From: Hirudinaria manillensis
Lineage: Eukaryota > Annelida > Clitellata > Hirudinida > Hirudinidae
Direction: 5' to 3'
Assembly (NCBI GenBank): GCA_034509925.1
Contig: CM067537.1
Span: 2,598,001 to 2,662,000 of the forward strand
Length of the DNA stretch: 64,000 nucleotides
Under the pieces are notes generated by a model. That model was not told the DNA's origin and made no database searches. It saw nothing but the letters and a program-made list of their open reading frames with translations. Made by a program: the position numbers and the translations under genes. Positions 28,072-39,400 of the stretch are shown piece after piece. Position 1 is the first letter of the stretch, and each line of letters begins with the position of its first letter.

Positions 28072-30474
28072 ATGTCGAATGAAGAGAAGGTAAACGTTTT
28101 TGCAATTGTTATTATCTAGATGCAACCGTACGATCAGATTAAGCACAAAACCGCTTAATTAGCCAATGGTCTTGGAACGGCAAGTTCGAATTAAACAATG
28201 AAACATATAACCGCTTTGATTTTGTATTCAAGATGCATTATTTTGTAGTTGTTTTGTAGTAGCGTAATAATGCATTATAAGTTCTATTGTTTGAAAAATC
28301 ATTTATTTCTTAAATCTACTCCATCATCTGTTTGTGCTAGGGCTTATTTTGAATCGATAATAAAAACCAACAATTTTATGTATGTAAAACAGTCACAATT
28401 TAAGAAAGCAATTTGTTGATAAATCATTAGCTGCAACCATGGCAATTATCATAAGTATCACTTACAACCCAGGTTACAGTCTACGCTATTAAATTATATT
28501 TGAACATGAATTTTAGGATGAAGTTTTGGAGAGTCCTGACCTTCACTTTGAGCCAATCATAAATCTGCCTTCTGTTGAAGTCAGAACATTAGAAGAAGAC
28601 GAAGAAGAGTTATTGAAATTGTAAGTTCAAACTCTCTAATCATTGACATTCTGATTACCTCTGATGTATTCCTGTTGTTGTTTTTAAAGTAATGGTTCTT
28701 GTGTGTCATATTTGCACTGATGTAAAATGTCTGAAGGGGTTTTGGCAAACGATTTGAGCACTGATGTTTATGCTGTGTACACATGTCAAATTTAGTTGCA
28801 TTTCTTAAGCTTTAATTAATTACAAATTCATTTTTATAGCCACTATAGTGCTATAATATCTTGGTTTGATATAATTGGTTTTAGGTGATTGGTTGGGCCA
28901 ATCATATTTTTCTTGTAGATAAATGATAGAAACTGAGATTTGACTATTACTAGATATTATTTTCATTTTGTATGTAATTGGCTATTTTAATTCTAAGGCG
29001 TGCCAAGCTGTTCCGCTACGACACTGACAGTGAACCTAGGGAATGGAAGGAAAGGGGTACTGGAGAAGTTAAGATCTTGAAGCACAAAGATGGAATCTGT
29101 CGAATTTTGATGAGGAGGGACAAGACATTCAAGATTTGTGCAAACCATCTGAGTATGTTTGATTTTGTGTTCGTTTGCAATGCTCTTGTTATGTACTAAC
29201 TTTATGCTTTTTTTAAATTCTTTGTCTTCTGTGAGACAATCTAAGAATTTTGAACAATTTATATGGTAAGATGTAATAAATTAAGATCACCTCATGCAAT
29301 ATTTTTGTTATTTTGATTGACGTAAACACTATATTTCCTTGAAAGTTCCTTTATATTGAGAATTTAAGTGTTTTGTGCAATCTAAGATTCTGCTCGATTT
29401 TGCATCTGAGTAATTTTTGTTATTGCAATTTCAGTTCTTCCCGAAATTGATTTGAAACCGAACTGTGGTAACGACAGAGTCTGGGTGTGGAGTACTTTGT
29501 CTGACTTTGCAGATGAGGAGCCAAAACCGGAACTGCTGGCTATTAGATTTGCCACTGCAGAAAGTGAGATCAATTGTTTTTTGTGATGAGAAATTTTAAT
29601 TTTATTATATTATTTATTATTTAATTTTAAATATGGCCAATCATTAGATTTTCTTATGTGCCCTAATAGGAATTTGGAGGTACTTATTAATTGATTGCCA
29701 TTCATGTGGCATCCAAAGCTGCTTCCTAGCTGTTCATATCAAACATGACACAATCTCTTTCTCCATTTTGGTAGTGCTTCCCAATTGTCAAGCCTACCTG
29801 CATTTTAAATATTTTAATGCAAAAACTCATCCAAATGCTTGGCTAACAATACATTTGAAATATTGATTATATCTGAATGTGGGATGTTAGACCAGAGGTA
29901 GATAAAGTAAAGTTTCCAATTTTCACATTATGATAATAAGGTTGATGTGCAGTTTTATTAATTTCATGTGATCTTGACATGTTTTTTCCTGGTTTTCTTT
30001 TATCCAGATGCCTTAAAATTCAAGGAAGTAATTGAAGAGGCCAAGAAAGTTGCAACAAACCGACAGAAAGGAAATGGTTGGTTTGATTTTCTGAGAGATT
30101 AAACTGAAAATAAAGAAAATTTGTTTCATGAAATTTTGATTATTATGTTTAGTTTGTTATTTCTCTGGGGTGCATGTTACTAGTAGTGATTAACCAGGGG
30201 CCTTGGTTCAGACCCTAGCTGTGGTTCCCTGATCACTGGATACTAAATCTAAATCTAGTTACTTTATTCCTACAATGTCCATTTTCTATTTTAAGAGAGC
30301 AAGACTTCAGAAGTTTCAGATGAAGTTTTTGGTGAAGAAGCTAATGAAGAACAAGATGAAGTCACTGAGGCAAAGGATGAACAAGGACAGGAATCTCCAA
30401 AGACGGAAGGTCTTGAGACGGGGGTAGAGAAAGAGCTCGAGAAACTATCTGTGAAACCGAGCGGGGACGAATAG
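28072..30474 (+). CDS. RANBP1: RANBP1, Ran-specific GTPase-activating protein co-factor
   Basis: Exons 28072-28089, 28517-28620, 28998-29152, 29435-29563, 30008-30076, 30296-30474; 217 aa (human 201). The Ran-binding domain spans roughly residues 30-165: [49 protein letters not shown] and [14 protein letters not shown] are hallmark segments. The acidic tail ends in KELEKLSVK, matching the leucine-rich export signal of vertebrate RanBP1. The protein binds Ran-GTP, works with RanGAP in the cytoplasm to release transport receptors, and contributes to spindle assembly. All phases agree. Reading through the exon 5 donor gives a ten-residue extension with a stop at 30100-30102 and an AATAAA at 30109-30114, so a shorter isoform is possible. 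Confidence 0.95.
30109..30114 (+). promoter_or_regulatory. Candidate intronic polyadenylation signal in RANBP1
   Basis: AATAAA lies 7 nt after the first in-frame stop met when the exon 5 donor is not used. It is followed by a T-rich stretch. It would produce a RanBP1 without the acidic tail and export signal. Usage is not shown by sequence. Confidence 0.4.
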
Positions 30475-31438
30475 TCGTCTGCTCGTGCTTTATGGCGACA
30501 CATAGGAATTTTTATCGAGCAGAATGTTAGAGCATGGAAACAGCCCAGTTATCTGTTTTTTTCATATTTATACGATTTTTGTCTTTGCTATCCATTTTTA
30601 CACTTTGAGTCAAGATCGGCTAAACACATCAACTTTCAGGCGGTTTTATATCAGACGGCTTACATGGGACACTCGCTTCAAGAATGTTAACATGTTTTTT
30701 ATGAGCACGGCGTACTTGGACACATTGTTTTGTGGGACTTCTGAATCAGATCAGCTCGTGGCATTGTTCGATGCTTTCGCTAAATAGTTTTGTTGCATCA
30801 TGAAAAGCCATAGAGTTGTTTTCAGTGGGTTTACGAGGGCAGTTATTTGAAATGATAAAAATGTTTGAAAATGTCGTATTTCGTGCTGAGGTTAATTCTC
30901 CAACGGCATGATTTTTGCAAGGCAAACCAGCTTTTCGTGCGCAAAGTTATAAATGTCATGATGATCGGTTTGAGATGACATGACACCAAATTTTGAGACC
31001 GGTTGCGTGCACAGGGATAGAATTTTAGCAGTATGCTTCGGTCTTGCCTAACGAGGCTACAATTCATCGATCCCTATGTTAAAGCATTTGTAATGGTCAC
31101 TTCACAAAGAACCTTTTGACTTCTAATATGTTTAAGAAGCACATATTTTTAGGGATTTGCATTAGTTAGTTCTTGAGATGATTCATACATCTTGTTCAAG
31201 TAAGAATAGCAAGCATCTGCAGAAAACTGACATCATCTTTATTCATCCTCCAAACACATGGATGGCATGAAAGTTTTATTTGTATCTCCAACGTTTGCAT
31301 TATACACAGGCAATCCATGTTTTGCATGCATGCATTAATAATCTGTTGAACAAACCTCATCTGATGCACCTAAAATACTTCAAAAAAGATATCTTTTGTC
31401 TATTTAATGGCTCAGTTACAAAGAAACTCTCAACATTG
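30475..31438. other. Intergenic between convergent RANBP1 and RPS11
   Basis: It should hold both 3' UTRs. TTTATT at 31238-31243 and 31275-31280 gives AATAAA on the minus strand for RPS11. I found no canonical AATAAA close behind the RANBP1 stop. The 87-codon frame at 30524-30787 matches nothing I recognise. Confidence 0.5.
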
Positions 31439-32199
31439 TCACATTTTCTGGAAAGCCTTCTTGGATGAACCAGTTCCCTTGGCAACCTTGACGACATTGA
31501 AGGTGACAGTCTTGCTGAGGGGACGGCATTCACCAACAGTCACTATGTCTCCAATCTGCACATCACTATTTTGGACACATCGAAATTTATGATGATGAAC
31601 GTTGATTTTCAACAAGCTCACGAACCTCTCCGAATCATATTGATATGAAAATTAAGTTACGAACCGGAAGCATGGGCTGAGATGGACAGACAAGTTCTTG
31701 TGCCTCTTCTCAAATCTTTGGTACTTCTTGATGAAGTGCAAATAGTTTCTCCTGATAACAATGGTCCTCTGCATCTTCATCTTCAGGACAACTCCGGTCA
31801 GAATCCTCCCCCTGATTGAAATATTGCCAGTGAATGGGCACTTCTTGTCAATGTAATGGCCTTCGATCGCCTAAACAATTAATTAATAGTTTGTGTGGGA
31901 TTATATGGGTAGCACTGGAGGCATCATAAACGACGAGTTCGTGGATACAAAATACGAAAATCAACTAATGTCGAAAGTGTAAAATATTGACAAGGTACCT
32001 CCCTCGGCGCCTTGAATCCAAGTCCGACATTCTTGAAGTATCTAGGAACTTTAACGGACTTTGGTCCTGATATCTTCTTCTTATTCAAAAAAACTGTAGG
32101 TTGTTTCTGGAAAGCTCGTTCAACCTTAAAAATTCTTTAGTTCAATAACTTGATAAATTCAATAAGCTTAGAAAGGAACTCCACCTGAGTGTCAGCCAT
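31439..32199 (-). CDS. RPS11: 40S ribosomal protein S11 (uS17)
   Basis: Exons 32185-32199, 31999-32124, 31665-31870, 31439-31565; 157 aa (human 158). The protein starts MADTQ then VERAFQKQP, and contains [42 protein letters not shown] and [16 protein letters not shown], the signature block of uS17. It is a cytosolic small-subunit protein that binds 18S rRNA. The first coding exon is only five codons, as in other animals. Just upstream of the ATG the minus strand reads CTTCCGTT, compatible with a pyrimidine-rich transcript start. It is head-to-head with BCKDK, 682 bp apart. Confidence 0.97.
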
Positions 32200-32881
32200 G
32201 TTGATATAACGGAAGCGTGGCAGACGCAGACGAACGTCTGATGGCGATGAAATTAATTAAATATTAGCTAATGTAACTAAGATATCTTTACCTTAAGCAT
32301 TTGTTTGCTATGATTTATAAATGAAACACCAGAAAAATTCAAAATGGAATAGTTAAATTAGTAATTATTAAAATTTAAAAAATAACAATAACTTTTTTGC
32401 CATGAGGGCTTGGGACTTTCTTAGAGGGGACATTAGCAAAATCATTTGTAATATTAAAAGATGAGCCTTTCTATTTAATTATGTTGAGCTGGCTTAAAAC
32501 GAACATTTTGAGGCTGGCAAGCAGAAACGCCAAAACAATCTTTGGTTGGAAATTAGGTCGAAAAATTGTGTTATCAGGAAAGCAAACAAAATTAGTAATT
32601 TTCAATAGGTCGTTAGGTCAAAATCTGGATAAAGAGGTCAAACATTTTTTAGTGGCTTTTATAGAGCGCTATCTTTTCCCGACTGAGCGAATTCAGACAA
32701 AGCGAGAGATGGTTTTCATTCGAGAGAGCCGTCAATGTTAAATCGCGTCACTAATAGAATATTATTCTTTGTACTTTCGTTACAACCATTGCTAGTGAAG
32801 CTTTAGATGTTGTCCGTTTTATAGGTGATCACTTGTTGCACTGTCTGAGACAGCTAGGATCTTCTCGGAGAATATATCGTA
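32200..32881. promoter_or_regulatory. Candidate bidirectional promoter, RPS11 / BCKDK
   Basis: Start codons diverge across 682 bp. An 86-codon plus-strand frame (32481-32741) sits inside but ends before the BCKDK start and resembles no family I know. Promoter role is inferred from gene geometry. Confidence 0.4.
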
Positions 32882-35838
32882 ATGAGGCCGATATTTTCTC
32901 GAGCTAATGCGATTTTTAGAGGTTCGACGCTGAAATGTTGGTTTAGTAATTATACATGGGGAACCCGTGACAGCGCCCAAGTGCATGATTGCGACCGGTC
33001 AGTGACTTACCATTATCTCCAGAAAGAAATAGTCGATTCTGCCTGCGTGGTTTGTCATCTATGCATGACTGTACATTTTTGTGCCATTAATATACTGTTT
33101 CAGTTGGAATCATTACATATTTTTGTTTAATAACAATTGTTTTTATGATTGAACTGAGAATAATTTTATGCAATTTTTACATTTTTTTCTCCAGAAATTT
33201 GAACCAACTTCTCTTGCCAAGCTGCTTGAAATATCTTTAGGAGAGAATAATGTTTTAGTTAGTAACAACATTCTGGATCATAAATGATTAAATGATGATC
33301 AAGCAATGATAACAAGTATATGAATTTGAATGAGATTTTGATAAAGTAAATTTTTTTAATCATTTTAGGATTGTGCCAAATTGCTTCAGAAGCAACTCCC
33401 ATTAAGATTGGCCAAATGCATTGTTGCCTTTCATAAGTTGCCCTTCATTGTGGCATCAAATCCATCACTTCTTCAATGTGTGGGTTTTTATATATCAGTC
33501 TTGTTTAATAATAAGATATTCATTGTTTAATAATGAATAAAAGTTTCTATTCATTTTATATTCTAAAAAGTTAATTAAAGTTGAAAAATTAAACAATTAA
33601 AGACCAATTCTAATTATAAGTTCAAATGATTGCAGCAAGAACTTTATCTGTCTGCTTATCATCGCTTGAAAAACTGCGCACAAGTGGGTGCTTCGAATTC
33701 TTTCCATTTCACCAAATAAGCATTCAAAAGTGGTTAATTGTCTGAAATAATTCTTGAAGCAACAAATCAATGACAATGCCGAAGAGGCAGACTTCAGTGC
33801 CTGCATCCAAGACTTTCTTGATGACCACAAGGAGGTGATTTCACTATTATCACAGGGATTCAAAGAAGCTGGAAAGTATATGCAGGTACATTTTAATTTT
33901 GTATTTGAATATTTGTAAATAGTTTTTAAATTACCATTAATTGTCATGAGCCTTTTTTCATGTCTTTTTGCAGAGTTTGTAACTGAAGCATCATCTTATT
34001 TATAATCTTAAATTGACTGAAATCGTGTGATTTATATTAAATTTAGGACAAAGAAGAGATCACAAGGTTTCTTGATGAGATGATGAAATCTCGTTTAGGA
34101 ATCCGAATCCTGTGTGATCATTATCTACAACTTCCACTAGATAGGGTTGAGTTGCATTATTAACTAATTATTAATAATGTAATTCTGCACAAACTGTTTG
34201 AAGTTATTAACGTATATCATGTGTAATAATTTATCGTCTTTGTGCGGTCGACAAGTTATTTAAATATGTTCTCTTGTAACTTTCAAGAGAGGTTACGTCG
34301 GCAGCATCGAGACGGCATTCTCTCCGAGACATTTGCTGGAGAGGAAGGCCAAGGAGACGAGGTTTGTCGGTGGAACTGTTTTAAACTTGATTAAATTAAT
34401 TAAAATCAAGTAAATTATTTTTAAATTAAATTATTATTTGTAAATTAGTTAGCTCAAAACGTGTCCGTCCCTATTCAGAGCTCATTGCGAGAGAAATTAT
34501 GGCTCATCCCCAGAGGTCAAGCTGTCGGGTCACTTGGATGTCACCTTCATGTACATTTCTCCTCCACTCGATTACGTCATCAACGAGATATTCAAGAACT
34601 CAATGAGGTTAACTGCTTACTTATGTTGTCCTGAATATTCATAAGATGACTATTGCATTATTCATAGAATAATGTAGGAATGGACAGTTTGGATTTGTTT
34701 GTTAACTTATTATGTTTATTTATTTATTTTTTTGTTTGAGTTTGGACAATTTACAAAATCACCTGACTTTGAAAGCATAAATTCTTTCATAACGACGACA
34801 GAGCTGTCATGGAATTCAGGAAGTCTCCGTTGGACCACGTTCCGCCCATCACTGTTACCATTGTAAACAACGAAGTTGACTTTGGCTTTAGGTTGGTAAA
34901 GCATTACATTAGTTGAATGAATATTAAAATCTCTAAAAGTTACAAAGTAATTTAGAGAGAGGCATTCACTTGGCATTATGATGATAATTATATTATTATT
35001 ATTATTATTATTATGTGGAATAATTTTATAACCTGTTCGTGAAAACTGTTGTGATTTTATTTTCTTTATATTTCCTGTTTTAGGCATACGTCAAGATTCT
35101 GCTCGTATATTAAATAAAATTACTTAATAAAAGAAAAACGAGACAAAAAAAACAATGGCATCCTTCCTTAACATCACAACTTAGTTTACCATCAGTCATT
35201 CCATGACAACAGGATAAGCGACAGAGGCGGAGGAATAGGACACGAGGCACTCCCAAAGATCTTCCAATATGGCTTCTCGAGCCCTCGTATCCGTTCATCA
35301 CAACAGGACGCGTTCGATTTCATGAGCGAAAATAGGTCCTCTGGGGTGATGTTTGGGTGGGTGCTGTTAAAGTTTTTAAAGCACAGTTGAAGCAATTCTT
35401 GCCATCTCGTCTTTTGGGGCAATGCCAGTGGATTTTTTTTTTTAGAAATTGATAGATTATTGATAAGATTATTGATTTAGATTATTGATAGATTAAAATT
35501 GTAATTAAATATATTGGATTCAGAAGATAGATATTGATGGATTAAAATTATAATTAAAAACATAGGATTCAGAAGATTACTTTACAAGTACTGGTCCACT
35601 TGGTGTTCTTGTTTGCAAAATTTCTTGATCTACCCCATATTTTTATGTAATATAATATTGTAAAAATTACACACTAGTATTGCAATTTACCAGCTATGGA
35701 TTTGGATTGCCAGTCTGCAAGGCCTTCATAGAGCATCTGGGCGGAGACCTCAGGATGTTCTCGATGCAAGGATACGGAACCGACGTCTACATCCGTCTGC
35801 CTCACATCGAAGGCAAGGAGGGAAACTTTGTCATCTGA
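32882..35838 (+). CDS. BCKDK: Branched-chain alpha-ketoacid dehydrogenase kinase (mitochondrial)
   Basis: Exons 32882-33046, 33195-33251, 33369-33479, 33636-33683, 33760-33885, 34047-34145, 34288-34361, 34479-34607, 34802-34891, 35213-35356, 35694-35838; 395 aa (human 412). The N-terminus MRPIFSRANAIFRGSTLK is basic and hydroxylated, as expected of a mitochondrial presequence. The four-helix region carries LPLRLAKCI, LDDHKEVISLLSQGF and SRLGIRIL. The GHKL ATPase has the N box (EIFKNSMRA), G1 box (DRGGGIG) and G2 box (GYGFGLP). The C-terminal GTDVYIRLPHIEG favours BCKDK over pyruvate dehydrogenase kinase. The enzyme phosphorylates the E1 subunit and slows leucine, isoleucine and valine breakdown. 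The edges of exons 2 and 4 are the least certain; all phases agree. Confidence 0.92.
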
Positions 35839-36486
35839 TTCTAGTTTGACCCGGCTCAAGTGATTTTTCATAGAGTATGCAAAGTTCTCTCAAGCCTCCT
35901 CATGGCCTCAGATGAATTGTTAACTGATCCTAGCCAAAGCAAACCGCTATTGCTTCTGTTTCATTTGCATTCTAGCCATTTATTGGTGCAGGGGAAAACC
36001 ATATCATGAATATTCAGTTTTCCATGTTGTAACTGCCTCGACCGACCTATTTGTTTCATTTCGAGTCCAAAGACGGGCAGATATATTTTTCTTGAAACTG
36101 TCCGTCAATTTGCTCATTTAGGCCATTGTAACCTGAAAGCAAGCCCCGATTCGATTTGGAGTGTTTGCCATTAATGAGCTGTGAGGGCTGATAGAAGCTC
36201 AGATGATGATTCAAAAAACACGACCAAAGAACTGCTAATTAAGATCGATTTCATGATTGAATGTCAAGAAGTGCTTTATTGATTGTCAATAAAACCAAAA
36301 GCATCACAATAAAGGTACAAACGTCCAATAAAACACTCCAATCCTCAACCAAAATCGTTGGCCGACCAATCACAGCGGGTATAGCATGCTGCCGTCGTCG
36401 TCATTGGTTACTTAATTCGATTGGTAATTTGAAAGTATATTCATCAGGTTGGATGTGGTTCTAGGTTGGAAGGATGGATCAATGGC
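35839..36486. other. Convergent 3' flanks of BCKDK and ERCC6L
   Basis: AATAAA on the plus strand at 36288-36293 and 36308-36313 and on the minus strand at 36275-36280 (TTTATT) lie within 40 bp, so the two transcripts may end back-to-back or overlap. No other gene seen. Confidence 0.5.
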
Positions 36487-39400
36487 TTAACGTCCCAATC
36501 TTTCTTTGAGCCTGGCTATGGTCATCTTGATGATTGGGTCCTGTTCCTCCTCTCCATACATGTCAAACTGCAATGTAATTGTAGAGAGTTTTTTTTTTAT
36601 AACAGTTTACGAGTTTATTAACTTAAATAACTGAATAATTATAAAGTATTCCTTGCAAAATAAAATTCAAAGACAAAATAGGAATTTTAAAAGAAATTGA
36701 AATACTAATCAGAACTGCTAAAGAAAAGGAAAACATTCCACTCAGATATTCTCCTGTTCCTTTGTTGTGTCGATAAAATATTGTGCATCGGGATTAGGGT
36801 TAAGTACCAGGGGTAAACATGATTGGACAAGTTACAAATTGCCCTAGGAATGAACTCATGAACCAAGGGGTCTAAAGTGGGCATTAGAGGTTGAAACTCA
36901 ATTTGATGAGCTAAATAAATTGTTCTGTTATGTTTACCTTTAAATATGCTAAATATACGTCTCAGCAACCAAAGTATCAGCTCAGAAATCAAAATCATTT
37001 ATAAGTTCTGCACTCACAGCTTCTTGGAATTTATCCAAGGCCTTGTCCATTTCATTCTTCTTGCAGAGATCCCTAGAAAAATGCACAAAACAAGGCAACA
37101 AATCATGGCCTGCATTAACACTGTAAATCTGGATTTCGTAAACTTACTTTGCAGTTTCGATGAGATCCACGTACATGTTGTACAATCTTTCATCTTCCGC
37201 CTCCAATTCGTCGTCTTCCTCTGCATCCTCTTCATTGTCATGACTACCGTCCTCGTTCTCACCCGTAGCGATGCTTTTATGTGTCCTGTCGGCACAAGAA
37301 ACATCGGCTTCTTCCTGAACGTCTTGCTCATCATCATCATCATCATCGGTTTCGTTATTCTCTTTGTCGTCTTCAAAAGAACTTCCACTTTCGTATGTTT
37401 TGTTGGTCTTGTCGAGTCCAGTCAGACGAGAAACGCGAGTATCATTATCATCATCGTCTGCTTCTTCATCATCTTCATTGTCAAACAACTCATCATCACT
37501 TTCATGGATATCATCTGTTCTGCTTGTGCGATCAGCTTTGGAAGTTTCACTTCTATGATGGCTTTTGTGAAGTTCATCAGTTTCATTGGCATGATCAACA
37601 TTATCTTGAGTATCATCATTATCATCCTTGTCATCATATTCCTCTTCATCACCTGTACTTTCATCATGTTCTTCCTCCTCGCTCTCCTCAACAGCACCTG
37701 CATTGCTATCCTCGGTTCCGGCGGTGACACCAGTCCTGTCTAAAATCTCATAGTCACTGTCGACATTAGTATATCCACTGGCATCACCTTTCCTGACACG
37801 GGAAACGTCAGCGACGGCACTGGAAGCCGTCACGTTTCCTGCGTTGCTAGCGTCGGCAGGCGTCTCTCCTTCGAATGACATTCGTTCGACAGCATCCTCT
37901 CCTTGACTGGAATGCTCCTCCTCTTCCTCATCTTTCTCATCATCGCTCTCTTCGTCTTCTTCACTGCTCAACATCGAGTGGCTTTCGCTTTGTCTCGTGT
38001 CGTCGCGGACCCGATCAGTCGAGTGACGATTGCCCAAAGACCCAAGGATGTTTCGAGACTTTGAGTTTCTTGCAAAACTCGTTCGAGATTTTGATTCGCC
38101 AGCGTTGCTCCCAGCTTTAGAGAACAGGCTTCTTTCTGCATTTTGTTCCTCATCAGTGTCTGAAATGTAGATATCATCTTCGTCCTTGGTGACCTCAGTA
38201 TCTTCGTCGTCGGTATCCTGCACCATTTCGATGCTATTGTTTCTTGATGATATCTTGGACAGTCTGGATTTCTTCTTCTCTTCGTATGATGAGTCATCAT
38301 CACCATCGTCGTCGTCGTCATCATCATCACTGCCATTGATGGTTTTGGCTTTGAGTCTGGAATTTTTGCTTTCTTGCAATCTCGACAGGCCACCTGCATC
38401 GTCATCATCATCATCATCGTCGTTCTCATCCTCTTCAGAGGAGGAACCGACATTCTTGAAATCTTGTTTCTTGGAATTATTGGTCAGTTTGACTGTTTCT
38501 GCAATTCAGAAAGACAACTATGCAAAGCTGGCTAAATATAATTAAATATATTAATAATTAATTAATATATAAATAATTTAAACATGGACAGCTAAGGAAA
38601 GTCACCTCCTGAGGAACTATTTGAGGAGTTTCTGGTCTCATCGTTGTCGTCATCATCTTCGTCATCGTGGTGGTGGTGATGACGATCTCCACTGCCACCG
38701 TTGTAGCCATCCTCATCATCATCTCCCTTGTGGGAGCTATTTTCATCTTCATCGTCAGAAGGGCTAAAATGATAATCGGCTGTCATCATTTAATAATAAC
38801 AATGATTTATATTCGTAAAGTATCACATAACATATAGTTATATTCATATAGTATCACATATCATATAATATTAGACATCATATAGTTATATTCTTATAGT
38901 ATCACATATTATATATATTATATTACATAACACATAGTTATATTCATATAGCACAAGCAACAAGGTCACCAGTCAGCAAGAACCTAAACTGGTAACAAAA
39001 AAAGCAAGAAGATGAGACAATGGAGTCCATCTTACATGGCATATTTCCTCCTCGCTGGACTCTTCACCGTGTTCCCTGAGAACTGAAATGTAATTAAAAC
39101 TTGATTTTAAAATGCAGTTTGTCTTTGCAGAGTCATTAACAAGTTAAGATTGGAACCAAACGTGGAACAAGTTTAACTTATTAATCTGGCCTGACCATAA
39201 CTAAAACTAATTAATTTATTAAAACTATAATTGATAAATAATCATAACTCTAAACTATAAACATAATAAGTGCTTTTTTATAACAAATACATTTTTCAAT
39301 GACCAACCTCTACATCTCTTGAGGACTTCTTGCTTGGATTGCCTATAGGCATTAAGAAAAGGTTGAATAAATTATTAGCTGCATGTATTAAGATATCCTT

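Noticed and set aside
30524..30787. 87-codon frame after RANBP1
   Set aside because: No family resemblance, lies in the 3' flank, no splice or start evidence.
31566..32184. Possible snoRNA in RPS11 introns (vertebrate RPS11 hosts one)
   Set aside because: Introns are 60-128 nt. One ATGATGC resembles a C box but there is no paired D box with terminal stem.
32481..32741. 86-codon plus-strand frame upstream of BCKDK
   Set aside because: Basic, no recognisable domain, ends before the BCKDK start. Could be an upstream frame in a long 5' leader but there is no support.
37014..38545. Long plus-strand open frames (up to 265 codons) across 36946-38545
   Set aside because: They are antisense to the acidic ERCC6L exon, whose GAT/GAA codons leave the reverse frames open. 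Their translations are low-complexity.
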